A DNA stretch of 64,000 nucleotides from Tigriopus japonicus (taxonomy: Eukaryota; Arthropoda; Copepoda; Harpacticoida; Harpacticidae): positions 12,425,263-12,489,262 of the forward strand of contig CM021317.1 in NCBI GenBank assembly GCA_010645155.1. The letters are read 5' to 3'. Both the position numbers and the translations under genes were made by a program. Below are positions 21,464 to 33,973 of this stretch, one piece after another. How positions within the stretch are numbered: the stretch's first letter is position 1; each line of letters starts with the position of its first letter. The notes beneath the pieces were generated by a model, which made no database searches, was not told the DNA's origin, and was given only the letters and a program-made list of their open reading frames with translations.

Positions 21464-24348
21464 ATGGTTCTCCCTCACGAGTGCAGTGCCTCCCCTCCCC
21501 CCACCAAGCCCACATCCTCCCCTGAGGCCCCCGACCTCCTCACGGCACGCCCTCAAAGACGAACCCGTCGCACTCGCGTCAATTACCGGGATCTCAACGA
21601 ACGCGGCCTCAAACCCGAACCTAACGCGGATGCCAACGAAGAAGACGAGGACGCCAACGCTGCCCGAGATGTTTACGAAGTCCTCGAAGAAGCCTTTCTC
21701 TCCCCAGATCCACCTAAACGCAAAAGAGCCCGTATCACGGATGAAAAAGCCGAAGAAAGTGACCCTGCAACGAGCGAAGAAGAAGTTGAGGATGATGATG
21801 AAGATGATGAGACCATCGGGAATTATGACGATTTGATCAGTCGCGAAAATGCGGGCAAATACAAGGGCAAACGTACCATTCGCATGGATCGTGTCCATCC
21901 CAAAAAGCCTCGCCGAAATAATATACCTTCCACCTTGGTTTTAGACGAGCCTTATGAGTTGTGTAAAGATCAAATTTGCGTGGTTTGCAGTCAAGAGTTG
22001 TCGGATTTGAAGGAGAATGAAGGCCGATACAAGAACTTGTACCGAGATACCACCAAATCCGGCAAAAGTCTCTTCGAGATTTTTCGTACCTTGATCAAAC
22101 AAGAGGTTCAGCCCACGTTTTACGGCACTTACTTATGTCAAAAGTGTCTGGATGCCATGGAGAACATTGAAAGTTTATATCGACAATATCGTCGAGCCAC
22201 TGAAGGATTCGTGGACACGTTTGTCTTGGGACAAAAGATCTTGGACGCGGACACGTGTTTGGCCTTTAATATCGAGGAAGTGGAATCGCTCACGGCCTTT
22301 GTGAATCTGAAGAAGTGTACCTTGAAAGTGTTGGATCCGATCGATTCGGCGTTTAACGCATTGGCCATTGGCTATGATTTTGGTGTTGACCTCGACAAGG
22401 CCTATCTGGCCAGTGTGAAAGAGGCCTTTGAAATCCCGGTGGATGGCCAACCTCCGGAATCGGCCGATGGAGTGATTACGTTGACTTTTGATGCCTCGAC
22501 GGGTGTGATTGAGAAAACGACTAACACGTATGCGGCTGAAATCCCACCCGAGCAAACCGATGTGGCCTTGCCTCAGATCTTTGTGACCAAGGACGAATTA
22601 GCCGGTTTAACGCGCACGGTGAAGGATAATATGATCCATTTCCCGACGACGGATTTTGACGCCTTGGAGTGCCGATTGTTCTTGGGCGCCAAATTGCGTC
22701 AACAGATCCTCTTGTCCAAATGCGTCGCGGACGAGTATCAGAAGCAAATTCCCGGAGCGAGTGCCCGATTCTCATGCAGGTAAGCGGCACTTATCCACTT
22801 ATTTTTTGTAGCATGTAGAAGTGATTTTAGCGTGTAGTTAGTTATTAATGGAGCGAAAACTGCAATTTCAAAATTTTGGGTAACACCGAATATGGTAAAA
22901 GAAAAACGATCCAAAGAAACATCGAACCTTAATGCTTACGATTTCATAGGACATATTTTCTTGCAAAAAAAATTAAAATGAACCCGTTTATTGACCCGAT
23001 TTCTAGATAGCTTTTACTACGAAAATAGAGGCGTCGTTACGAAAAATAGTTCAAAGTTAGAGGCACTTTGTTTGAATCCTTGCAAGTTTGAGATTTAATG
23101 AAATCTATTTACTTGCTTGACGCGTATGTCAAAACTTTCACTGAACATGGTGAGCCTATTCGACTTAAATCGGCAGATAAGGAAAGGTTAATCAACGATA
23201 AAGAAAATTCAATCAAATATTACTGAATAAATCAAAATAAAATGTCAAACGAATTGAGTCTTCAAGAGGAATTCAAACATGCACCGTAATTCATATCTTT
23301 TAAGACTTGTTCTCCTCTTAGATTTTGCTTCCATTAACCCGTCCACAAGATATGCTTCCTTATTATTCAACAAGTTCTGCGACACCGTTTTCATGACTCC
23401 AATTGCATTCCTGTTTATTCCAGTGAGTGTACGGCATCGTATGATTATTTCCACATGCTCAGTAACCACATCCAAAGCGTTCATTGTCAGGCTGTCATCC
23501 CATCGAGTTCGGCCTTGGGGAAGGCCAGTCAAGGTGGGATTTTGAACAGTGGATACAAGACCAATGAGGTGGCCACATTGGACAAACCTTTTCAATGTGA
23601 GTACTGCAACAAGTGCTTCCAAGAGTACGTGTCCCTATCCATGCACGTCGACCACTATCACGGCTTCCATCGGGTTTGCAACATCGAGCAGTGCAACGAG
23701 GTAGTCAAATCCATCCAAGAATTTGTCCAACATTATGCCACACACGCATCTCCCAATATCGAGATCCCTACCGGATTCAAAGAGAAGACCAAGATCGTGT
23801 TGCCGTGTCCGTTGTGTAATATCAATATCCAAGGGGTGTGGAAGTACTTCCAACACACTTTTACCCACGATAAGGAGCCTCGCTTCAAGTGTCCCGCCTG
23901 TTACAAACGCATGCACAAGGTTCAAAGCTTTAAAGACCATATTTATCGGCACTCATTTGGAGGTTTTCCGCCATCAACGCGATCCCGCCCCAAACCCAAA
24001 CCCAAGACCAATACCAATACTCAAAATCTATCAGTTACGGAAACGAAATCGCAACCGGAAGAGTTGGCCGTGCCCTTGTATTCGTGTTCGATTTGTGACA
24101 AGAATTTCTTGGACCCATCCAGACTCAAATTCCATGAACAGATTCATATCCCGAGGGATGAGTGGCGTCACTCATGTGAGTTGTGTCAGACCGATTTTCC
24201 CTCTTCGGACAGACTCAAGATCCACATATCGACCGTGCACTACAATATGGTGATTCCCAAGTGTCACGTGTGCGATAAAACTCTCCCCAATCGGCATGAG
24301 CTCCGGGTTCATTTGGCTGAAGTTCACAACGAGATGCAAGAAGCTTGA
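21464..24348 (+). CDS. ZAD domain C2H2 zinc-finger protein
   Basis: Probable nuclear DNA-binding protein; ZAD proteins are a large arthropod family of transcription or chromatin factors. Two exons, 21464-22779 and 23424-24348, joined in phase 2, 746 aa. The ZAD at about residues 165-260 has its paired cysteines in QICVVCSQEL and TYLCQKCLDAM. Before it come a basic stretch (RPQRRTRRTRVN) and acidic runs (EEEVEDDDEDDE). At least six C2H2 or C2H2-like fingers follow, including FQCEYCNKCFQEY, FKCPACYKRMHKV, YSCSICDKNFLD and HSCELCQTDFPS. The intron splits the first finger: exon 1 ends FSC and exon 2 supplies SECTASYDYFHMLSNH. An ATG 24 bp upstream in frame (21440) is an alternative start. Confidence 0.9.
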
Positions 24349-27255
24349 TGGGCCACCAGGTGTTATATGATCATACGGGATAATTGAACCCGAAGAGAAT
24401 CTGGCTGAATTGCGAAAAAAACGTTATCGGAGAACTGTTTTCAAATGGCTTTTGAATAAACTGCCCAGTCATGGCTCGAACCAGGAACTGAGTGAGCTTC
24501 AAGTTACTCGAAATTACTCAGCCAAGACGAGACGTTCAGCTACTTTGTCTTCATTGTTTGGATGCTCCACTAAATTAATTAAGACATCCGTCATATTCTT
24601 CAATTGGTGTCAGTCACGATCGTACGCCCGTTGTATGTTAGTTTGCATTACATTTTTGGCATTCCCAAATGAAGTGAACCACGTCAAGTTTTCTTGGCTC
24701 TCCAATAACATGTCAAACTTGGTAACCATTGACCTCAATCGTGACTTCTCTCACGTGAAAACCCTCATTTTTTGCGATCTCTATCTTGGGCTGTTTGTTA
24801 CGTAATCTGCCTACGCAAAATAGTTTTGCTACAAAAGCTCGTTCCATGATTTTGTGGGAAATATGCTCAAAAGAAATGTGATGTTTCTGGAGGAAAATCT
24901 TATTTTATAACCAAATTCTGCCTTATTCTTGCTCATTTTGGGACGATGACAGACCCAAAAATATCCCGAGGAAAACCTGTTTGACTCGAGGTTTCACTTC
25001 ACGTTGCAAAATGAAATGTCCATTTTTTCAATCTCCCTGCTCAAGCATTCACTCAAGGAGATCTTTTTAGTACTCTCTGGTATGTTAGATGTCCTAATCC
25101 CTGAGCGAATGACCTTAAAAAAGATCCAGCATTGAATGCCCCGGTTCAAAAAGATTACTCCTGGTCGTGGTACCAACCAACGTGAGTAACAGCATATTTT
25201 GAACCGTTCACACATTGAAATGTCAGATTCAATTGAAGAACGGTGAAGATTCGGTACATTTGTCATCTTGAACAAACTCCGATGCGTGAACGAACCGATC
25301 ACATCCCCAATGAGACAGATCGAGTAACCGTCCACAACCATCACCAATCAACCAACCAACCAAAGTTGCACCGCTCGCCCTCCTGTGAGATTCGAATTCA
25401 ATGAGGTGCTCACGATTTGAATCTGTAGGGAAATCCTGGAAATGGACCTGAGTGCAATATTAAACATGATTGATTTTCTCGACGAATTCAGCCACCATCT
25501 GTTGGAAGGGGCAAAGACGCGTCAAGGTTTCAAAACTCGCGGCAATTTTCCTTGTCCTTCAACTTGTTTACGAAGGTGACGATCGTGCGACTTTACCTAT
25601 TATATAAAAAACTAGCCTGGTCGGTTGATAAGGATGAGAACTCTTTCAAGCCCATGTTCTTCATGTTTTCAATGTTCCAGCATTGCGTCTGGTGTAGATT
25701 TAAATCCTACAAGCTGCATTTGGCACGGTCTATTGCATAATCCCACCTGAATTGGCCAATTCGCAACGGTTCGATTCAAGTGTTAGTGTATGCATGTACA
25801 TTCTTGAACTTTTTTCAACGCTTAAACTGTTGGTGGTTTGTGTTAATCGAATCGTCCCTGTCCATTGTTTTTTAAAGCCGATCATTATTCTTAAACACAA
25901 GCATGTTTTATGGCCGAAAAGATAAGGTGACACGCTGAGTCAAGAAATCTTCCTTCCTGTTCATCGTGTCCATTTCTTGATTGATCCCGCACACTCAGCA
26001 GCACATGTGCATGTGTATTTAAGATATGTTTGACGCAGTTTGTCACCCAAGGATCTCGTTCTCCTCATCCAGTTCAACACAATCATCAAGAGCACGTTCA
26101 AGTCGTCCCCGTGGCCTTCCAATTCTGGTCCGCCATCTGACGAGTGTCGTCGTCCTTCCAGAGGGTTTTTTCCCAACAACGTTCACCACTCTCATCATCA
26201 TCATCATCACATTTCCCCCTTCCACCATCCTTCTTTCTTTCTTTCTTTCTTTCTTCATCCTACAAGTGCCCTTTGTACGTAGAGGGCCTCCAAAATAGTC
26301 ATAGTTGCCTCTTTTGATTGAACATCATCCCAGCAGTTCCAGCAACCCGGAATTTCTCCCTGGGAGCCTTCCTCTAGAACACATTTGAGCGAGCGAGCGA
26401 GGAGTGAGTGACCCACCTTTCTTCTGGGCCACGAGCTCGACGAGTCCGGGCCAACCCTTCTAACATCGGAGGTGGTGGTGGCTTGACATTCATTCTCGGG
26501 GACTCCTCTCACATTTCCCTTTGAACGTCAGATAGATAGATACGGAGAAAAACCAGGCCAAAGAAGGCTACACCAAGAGAGACGACACGGTCGGTGTGCC
26601 TCCCCGACACGACAACTCGGGACTTGGCCGAGTTCCTCTCGTCGAGAACGAGTGTGCAAAGTTGGATGGCATGTACGGACGAACTACAGTCGATACAGAC
26701 GAAACGACTTCATGCTAGTCACAACTACAAGTTGGGATCAATAGCACTCACTTTGGGCTACCGAGAGGAAGACGGAGGAAGAAGGATCCGAGAGTTGGTG
26801 GTGGTGCTCCAGTCGTTGTGCTTCGCCTGGTGGTTCAACAAGGGAAGGAAGGAAGGTAGAAGAAATGGTTGTTGAAATCATCAAGCCAAACATAATCAAG
26901 TAGTAGAAGTGGTAGAGGTGATCATGGTGATGGGGGATGCAGAAACCAACACCTTTTCCTCCTTTTCCTTGTGTGAGTGGTCCCATTGCGTTTTCACGAT
27001 TTCTGCAAAGTTCAGGAAGTGAGACGACGAATGGAAAGTGCGATTACTCTTCGTTGTTCATAGAAATGAGGATGATGCTGTTGGTGGTGCCTTCTCTGTC
27101 GTCTTGACCTTGTGCCCAATTTTCACGTCAAACAGACAATTTTTCAGTGGAAAGAAAAGCAGGGGCCAGATTGGGAACATCCTTGGAACGAGTGCAACAA
27201 AACGAACGAGCATTAGGCACAAACAAAACAAAAGAAATCACTTACCGTCTTGAAA
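24349..27255. other. Intergenic or 5' untranslated region before goliath
   Basis: No coding region that I can support. From about 26000 the sequence becomes richer in C/G and simple repeats (CATCAT and CTTT runs), which fits promoter or leader sequence for the goliath gene at 27256. Short open frames on both strands look like low-complexity chance. Confidence 0.5.
26228..26256. repeat. (CTTT)n microsatellite
   Basis: About six tandem copies of CTTT, preceded at about 26196-26210 by CAT repeats. Confidence 0.85.
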
Positions 27256-28473
27256 ATGTCAGATCTGTCCAGAATTCATAATAGTTTGTTGAGTATGCTC
27301 AGCTTCTGGAGAGTGTTGGTGCTCTTCTCTCAGATCCGGGGATCCTGGGGAGGTCATTTTGGACCACCTGACCTCGAGGACCGGGACCGGATCCTAAGCA
27401 ATGGTCTCACGGCCTCCTACCGGATGGCCTATTTAAATATTTCCTATTTGGACTCAGAGCGCAAGCTCTGGCACACAGAAAGGACCGAAACGGGTCGCTA
27501 TAGTAGTGCGGGCATTCGAGAAGCCACGGGTGTAGCCGTGGAGATATTGTCCACGACCCCAATGTCTGCGTCCGATCCGGAAGCTTTCGATCAGAGTGCT
27601 TGCGATCCACCTTTTCAGCAGGATAAGCTCCCTCCTCCTGGTGATCCGTGGATTGCGATCGTCAAACGAGGCAAGTGTACCTTCAACAAGAAGATCTCCA
27701 ACATTCTGGCCATGGGAGCGGCCGGAATCCTGGTCTATGATAACGAAGAGGGCGGCTCCCTCCAGTCCATGAAAGTGGAGACCTTCTCCATTCCGTCTGT
27801 GTTCACGTATCATTGGAAAGGCCAGGAGATCCTAGATCTCATGAGTAAGATCGATAAGGTCTACATCACCCTCCAAGAGGGCTCTTTATGCCGCTCGTCG
27901 AGGGGCAACCGAAATTCTTCCACCATCTATTGCACGCCTCCCTTGTCTTGGGACGATATCGCGTACATCTTCAACAAACAGCGGGAAGACAATCCGTTCC
28001 TCAATTGGAACATGACCCTCCAGGACAATGACATCTTCTTCATTGAGAAGCGGACATCAGTGCTCCTCGTGTCGGTGTCGTTCATCGTTTTGATGATCAT
28101 CTCGTTGGCCTGGCTGATATTCTACTACATCCAGAGGTTCCGCTACATCCATGCCAAAGATCAGTTGGAAAGGAAACTCTGCTCGCAGGCCAAACGAGCC
28201 CTTTCCATCATATCCACCAGTGTGCTCAAAAAAGATGACTTGGAGATGAAAGACTTCTCCGAGACGTGTGCGGTCTGCATCGAAAACTACCGCGTGGCCG
28301 ATGTGGTGAGGATCCTCCCGTGCAAGCATCAATTCCACAAGACCTGCATCGACCAATGGCTCCTCGAGAAGCGGACTTGTCCCATGTGTAAAATGGATAT
28401 CCTCAAGCACTACGGCCTAGTTGATGATGGCAACAGTTCCGACCAGGAGGATGCCGTCATCAGTTTGGCTTGA
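27256..28473 (+). CDS. gol: Goliath/RNF130/RNF150-type PA-TM-RING E3 ubiquitin ligase
   Basis: A membrane ubiquitin ligase of endosomes. Goliath-family proteins ubiquitinate membrane cargo and affect endosomal trafficking. Single coding exon, 405 aa. Order: a hydrophobic N-terminal signal region (residues about 10-28); a lumenal PA domain (about 90-195) with WIAIVKRGKCTFNKKISN and GAAGILVYDNEEG; a transmembrane helix (about 264-290) with LLVSVSFIVLMIISLAWLIF; then a RING-H2 finger (about 338-378), CAVCIENY through CKHQFHKTCIDQWL to CPMCK. The TM plus following FYYIQRFRYIHAKDQL is nearly identical to fly goliath and human RNF130/150 as I remember them. Which of these is the ortholog cannot be decided here. 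N-linked sites (NIS, NSS, NMT) fit a lumenal N-terminal half. Confidence 0.93.
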   Translation: MSDLSRIHNSLLSMLSFWRVLVLFSQIRGSWGGHFGPPDLEDRDRILSNGLTASYRMAYLNISYLDSERKLWHTERTETGRYSSAGIREATGVAVEILSTTPMSASDPEAFDQSACDPPFQQDKLPPPGDPWIAIVKRGKCTFNKKISNILAMGAAGILVYDNEEGGSLQSMKVETFSIPSVFTYHWKGQEILDLMSKIDKVYITLQEGSLCRSSRGNRNSSTIYCTPPLSWDDIAYIFNKQREDNPFLNWNMTLQDNDIFFIEKRTSVLLVSVSFIVLMIISLAWLIFYYIQRFRYIHAKDQLERKLCSQAKRALSIISTSVLKKDDLEMKDFSETCAVCIENYRVADVVRILPCKHQFHKTCIDQWLLEKRTCPMCKMDILKHYGLVDDGNSSDQEDAVISLA

Positions 28474-29686
28474 AAACGATTATGAATAATCAAGCCAGCA
28501 AGCAAGCAGAAGTCATTCATCCACTCATCAATATCCCTCTCATAATCCATTCCCTACCACGTCGTCAAGAGATTACTATCATCATTATTATCTTTATTAC
28601 CAGTTTGCTACTCAACCTCATGAAACTCCAGTTCCTTGCGATCAATTACGACAAGGTAAACCACCCCGTAAAACCCAATCCAACCGAGCGCATTACGAAA
28701 GAATATACTCAGGACTCCCAACTACAGACAAAGTGGCCCAGAGAGTCCCGAATGGGTCAGAAAATTGCACTCTACCGTAATGGCTATCATCTCTCAATCT
28801 CCAGTGAACTTCCGTTGTCATCGTTACACACGGTTAAATCGTAGTTGCAACGTTAGCGTTGCCCACTTGGTAAAAGGACTCCACAAGCAAGACTGATGGC
28901 GGATTCACGATCGGCTGGACACACTGTCATTCAAGGTTGCATGATTTCTAAGGATTTGGCGTAGAATTTGCAGAAAATTCTTCATCATCATCACGCTCGT
29001 CACATGTGAAACGTGGGACTTGATCGTAGAGAAAGAAAAAAAAAACCAATATTCCAATTTCAAGTGGACCGTTTGGAAGTCCACTTTGTTAAGCTATCGA
29101 AATCAACCGCCTCTTAATTACGTCGACCTCCAAGCTAGAATTCGTTTGACATTGGTTTTGTGATGCACACGAAATGCACACGAAATCCTCGCCCTTTTCT
29201 TCGGAATGTCGGGAAAATTCTGGAGACACGGCGGAAAAGAAAAAAAATACACGTGGGATGACATAGAGGAATCAGTCGCAAGTCACAACGGAGATGAGTA
29301 ATTGGTTTCTTTTTTGTGATAAGGGGCATTTCGGAGCTTATTTTTAAAACGATTCCCGAGCGAATTGCCAGATTTGGATTTCGAGTTCGTTTGTCTTCCT
29401 TTGGGTTAACAAGATCGACGTCAAAACCAACCTTCGTTTCTTTCTAAGCCTTTGTTTTGTTCCCGGAGATTGTTTGATGCTTCATCGAAAAATTTCAGTA
29501 TTCCATTTATGTTGAAAATAAATATGCTCTGTTCCTGGTTCTTAAATGAAGCTCGGTTTTCTCTGTCTTTATCGAAGGCTTTAATCGTCTGTCAAAAGTA
29601 TGAAAACAAAACCAACATCAATGGTTTGGATCAGGGCCTTCATCTTCGACCTAAGGATTCATTATTGGTGGGCCTGGTTCTTGTTC
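28474..29686. other. Intergenic, goliath 3' side
   Basis: Holds the goliath 3' untranslated region and the end of the minus-strand gene that stops at 29687. No further gene recognised. Confidence 0.5.
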
Positions 29687-30387
29687 CTAGTTAGAATCAT
29701 GTGTCTGGTTCAGAGAGTGATTTTCGGGGTCATTCTCATTGTTCCAACCAGGGGAAGGAGTTCGAGGTCCTGGGACAAGTATGGGACGATTGGCAGGATC
29801 AGGGGGCGGACCAGGGTTGCGATTGGCTCCAGAAGGGTGATCATTAGCCAAAACGTCACGATCGTTATGTCGATAAGGTATGTCAGGATTGATGGGTCGT
29901 GGCTGGAACAAAGGCCAAAATTTTAAGATTGACTCGATTCCAAACAAAAGTTAAGTTTTATGAATCTTACTGGTGGTGGCATTTGATAGAATATGTTTCC
30001 AATGAGAGCATTGGGAATCGGGATGGGAGCAGCCGGTTGCAAATGCGGCTGATGGGCAACTGGCTGGGGGTTGGGTGGATGGGCGTGCACTGGGGGTTGT
30101 GGAGGTGATCCAATAAGGGGCATGGGTACAGGTACGCTATGGGCCACGCACATGGAACCAGTACAGTACAAGATGAAGCGCAGGATCTTGGCGAGGATCC
30201 ACAGGCAAAAAAGGAACACGCCAAAAAGGCAGGCGCCAACTATGATCTCGAGGGTAACGAATGCCGTGAACGTGGCATTTTGTACTTGGAACACGCAATC
30301 CACCAGCCAATTGGAGATAGTTTCAATCAGGTAATGTATTTGGGACCAGGCACTCTTTAACCAATCGGCAAAAGTATCAAAACACAT
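29687..30387 (-). CDS. Unrecognised small single-pass membrane protein with Pro-rich tail
   Basis: Function unknown. Two exons, 30387-29971 and 29902-29687, joined in phase 0 (CCA|GTAAGA donor, TTTGTTCCAG acceptor), 210 aa. Residues about 35-75 hold a long hydrophobic stretch, TFTAFVTLEIIVGACLFGVF followed by LFCLWILAKILRFILYC, one or two membrane helices. There is no clear cleavable signal peptide. The tail is rich in Pro, His and Asn (PPVHAHPPNPQP) and has a PPDPANRPILVPGPRTP segment, which could bind SH3 or WW partners. Reading frame, clean splice sites and biased composition support a real gene, but I know of no family. Confidence 0.6.
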
Positions 30388-31014
30388 GGTTCCACATAGA
30401 GTTTGAAACTATCTCGTCGAATGCTAATGGCTGCCTGGTCATGCAAAAACTTATTTTGCTCACGACAGCGTTGTGAATTTTGTCGGAAATAAGCAACTAT
30501 CGTCTCGTCAATCTCGTGCTTTGTTTTTCAAAGCAAGATTTTAGTTGCAAGTTTTCTTGTACGATCAGATTTTTTTAAAGTAATCAAGAAAATGAGTTTT
30601 AGTAAAGTTTGGAACTGGGAACAAATAATATTAGTTGTCTAATGTTGGACGTCATGTTTTGATTACACTTGCGATTTGCGCGGCATTTTTGGCGTTTTTT
30701 GATAACATCAATTTTTCTTGCACCTCGCAAAGAAAACTAATCCTCAATTCTCTCAGACATGTTAGAAGGAAAAAAGTCTCCAACCATTCAATTTCCCACA
30801 TTGTTCAAGCAACTCCATCCAACAACCATCCGTTCCTTATCTGTACGATGACGTCAGAGGCTTGAGGGAAAATTGTACACCACACGTAATATTTTTGGCA
30901 CAAAAACTGGTCGAACCAGAAGAACCAGAGTGCCTTTTAACCTTATCGGAAACATGCTTGCCTCAACAGCAAAAGACAATCGATTCTTGCATGAACTCTG
31001 AACACTATATTTCA
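30388..31014. other. Intergenic
   Basis: Between two minus-strand genes. Nothing recognised. Confidence 0.5.
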
Positions 31015-31689
31015 TTAAGAGCCATAATCGTACAAAGATTCTGAGCTGTACTTTCTTCTGGAGGGAACTTCGTCGTCATCCATCATGTACTGGGAACTGG
31101 TTTCATCGTCTAAACATTGCCGACCAAGTTCTGTAGGACTCTCATTCAGCTCCAGAGCCGAATCCAAGGCTTGCAAAGCATCTTGACACTCTTTGGGAAT
31201 ATCCTCTTCTGGTAATTCGACTTTAGATATGTCAGACAAATTGGTCAAACAAAGGGCTGACGCAGATCGGAGTTTATTCTTGACCTGACGACGTTGCTTT
31301 TTCTTTCGATGATACTCCAAAATCCTGACATCAGCATTGTTCTTTGGTTTCAGAGAGTCCAAATCGAGTGTGGATTGCAACTGAGCTCCAAAATGAAGTG
31401 ATTGGGTAAAGAAGTCCTCTTCAATCGGTGGCTCGTATATGGACATGGAAATTTGACTGGAGGAGAAACTAGAGGCCATAGTTCCAGATCTGAACTGCTC
31501 CAAATCGTAGAACTTCTGTTGGGTCCAAGTTCCACTTCGAAAAAGATTGGAAGAGGTTCCCGAAGAAAGAGAATTGAAGCAATCTGAGTTTCGAGTCGAC
31601 GACCTTTCACTGTCGATGCCACTATCAGATGATCGACCCCATGTTCCATGTCCAAGATATTCATATCGGGGACGCAATTGATGTTCCAT
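31015..31689 (-). CDS. Unrecognised Ser-rich protein with DSGIDS motif
   Basis: Function unknown, 224 aa, single coding exon. The start MEHQLRPRYEY was chosen because a CGTGTTTAG acceptor-like site lies just upstream, which would put the longer open frame (to 31821) in a 5' intron. The N-terminal third is Ser-rich and contains SSDSGIDSERSS, an exact match to the DSGxxS phosphodegron read by the F-box protein beta-TrCP. A basic stretch (YHRKKKQRRQVKNKLRSAS) at about residues 135-155 could be a nuclear signal. The C-terminal third is acidic (LPEEDIPKECQ, MMDDDEVPS). No signal peptide or membrane helix. A cytoplasmic or nuclear regulatory protein is an inference. Confidence 0.6.
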   Translation of the reverse strand: MEHQLRPRYEYLGHGTWGRSSDSGIDSERSSTRNSDCFNSLSSGTSSNLFRSGTWTQQKFYDLEQFRSGTMASSFSSSQISMSIYEPPIEEDFFTQSLHFGAQLQSTLDLDSLKPKNNADVRILEYHRKKKQRRQVKNKLRSASALCLTNLSDISKVELPEEDIPKECQDALQALDSALELNESPTELGRQCLDDETSSQYMMDDDEVPSRRKYSSESLYDYGS

Positions 31690-33971
31690 CTTGATCCACA
31701 AGGAACCGTCGACTAAACACGTAAAAGACAAGAAAGAGACTAGTTTGTCAAAGCAAAAGGTGGATGAAAAGAGAGACTTGTTCAATTTGAACCGAAACTC
31801 GATTTTAGTAGAGTCTATCAATACCGAAAAAGAATAGTGAATATTTGAACCTTAAATTTTGTATGCGTCTTCGTTGTTTCATAGCTAAGATGTGAAATAT
31901 GTACTAAGAGTTTCAAAAAAATCTAAAGTTCCAGTCGGAATTGTTGTGTTTAAAGTAATTTCTTTGATTTAGACCTTAGGATACGGAATGATAATTGTCT
32001 TTTAAACTACTTGAATATTTGCCAACTTAACTCGGATTAACTGCGAAAAAGATGTTTCGTCCATGAATTTCTTAACTTTTCATTTCAGGAACAAGCTTTT
32101 AGGACATGCAATGAGCTCGTTTGAGAAGGTTTGGCTATATTTGATTTTTTTTTCGACAAATGTCACTTCCCACTAAATTTCACCTGCAATCGGGATTTTC
32201 ATTCAAGTTTAACAAGTTTTACTTAAAGTCATTTTGTTTCCAGAAAACATTAACTGGATTGATCACTACTTCAAGAAATGACGAAAGAAACCTTCCATGG
32301 TAAAAGAATCCTTATAAGGTCCATTTGTATTTAAAAGTCGGCCAGTCAAGACTATGAGAGATCGGAGAATTGGTAAGGTGCACGAGGATGCCATTTAGCA
32401 AGCACGTTTGTAAATGGGTTTATGTAATTTGTCTGATAGATCAAAGGTCCACCAGCTTCTCCTGGAAATGCCCTTTTTTACATTAGTTGTAAGACTAGTC
32501 AAACAATTTTAGGGCTCATGAATGGCTCGAAACTAAACGTTCAAGTGTATTTTTTTTTCTTGGGAAACGTTTACGACGTACGTTAACAACATGAGACTTT
32601 TCCGTATTTAGGAGTAATGCTTGTCAATTTGTCATGTCAAGTTCAAAATCTGGCCCTTTCTTGGCCAGTTAAAAGTCTCGCCATGTTTGGCATTGGACGT
32701 TAAGACCCATTGGTAGGAGGACGAAATGTTGCCTAGGACCGTGATAATTAGTTTCGGAAAAAATAAGTTTTAAAAAGAGACAATATTCAATATATATATT
32801 TTTGTCCAAATTGATGGACACCTTGATGGGGGGTGTCATATTTTTCATCGTACTTTATTTCCTTTTTAAATTAGACTCACGTGTGACATGTCCTCTTCTT
32901 CCTCTTCATTATTGGTATTATTTATTTATTTATTTATTTTTTACTCCTCCCTTCGTCGCCTATACTCCTTTTTGCACATTGTGTTTTAGAGTAGCATAAA
33001 CAATAAACATGAAATAAATGGCCAAATATATATGAAAAAAAGCCAGAGATTTAAGAAATATAAAAGTATTCAAGATTTTCAATATGCCTCTACATATGGT
33101 GGAATTTTTGCGAATATGACATTGGTTATGGTTTTTTAATTGTTTAACTTCAGCACAAATACCCTTTTGTAGACATTTTGAATTTATTTGTTTCACACGA
33201 ATTTTCCTGAAATATTTTTCCTGCTTAAAAAATGATAAAATTGAACGGGAAAACGGTTTAAGGTTTAATTTTGGCATTCATTTTTTTTTTCAATTTGCCA
33301 GAAGTTCCCCTTTGAAGAAAAGTTACGCATTTGAAAGTTAATCGAAGAAAATCCTTGCATATTTTTGGCTGTATTGTTTAGTTAGGATAATGAAAGCACT
33401 CAGCCATGAAACACCACCATTTTCTGAGCTTTAATCTAGTTTTGGAATTCCCAGTTGCTTAATTTTCATTGCCAATTTGAAACGTAAACTCAGGGGTTTT
33501 GTGACTTTTCCCCACATAAAAATTAAAAAACAGCGATATAGTTAAATCTTTTGGCGTCATTTTAATGCTCCAAAATCTATTCACGTCATGGAACACGCCT
33601 AAGCTACTAAGACTTGAATTAATAATAGAGCAAAAGGAATTTTGCCCGAAAATTTTGGTTCATGCTTCCTAAGCATTTAAAACTCAACGGCATGGAGTCA
33701 TAAAACTAGAATGTTCCAATGTAATTGTTTCCTAATATTTTATGGCACGCTATATTAAGAGCCAAAAGGAACTTTTTAAAAGCAAATCAAATTTGGTTAC
33801 CCTCTCAAAAGTAGTCAATGTAAAATGGCCAGTTAGTACATTACTACTCTCTTTGTTTTTACGTTAATTGATTGCTTTGTGTCATCAATTTTAGCTAAAA
33901 TCACACATTTCGAGATTGTAATTTGACATTGCATTGAAATACTTTCGACAGATTCTGAGTTATTTGAGTAT
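31690..33971. other. Intergenic, AT-rich
   Basis: Should contain the 5' untranslated exon and promoter of the minus-strand gene that starts at 31689. Otherwise very AT-rich with simple TATT runs near 32920-32940. No gene recognised. Confidence 0.5.
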
Positions 33972-33973
33972 AC

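Noticed and set aside
24410..24805. 131-codon plus-strand frame after the ZAD gene
   Set aside because: No family resemblance, composition like the AT-rich surroundings, no splice partner and no promoter.
26026..26512. Several overlapping open frames on both strands
   Set aside because: They are made of simple repeats (CAT, CTTT) in what looks like goliath leader or promoter sequence.
27014..27255. Upstream in-frame extension of goliath
   Set aside because: The codon before the chosen ATG is not ATG and the sequence is simple; the signal-like region begins after the 27256 ATG.
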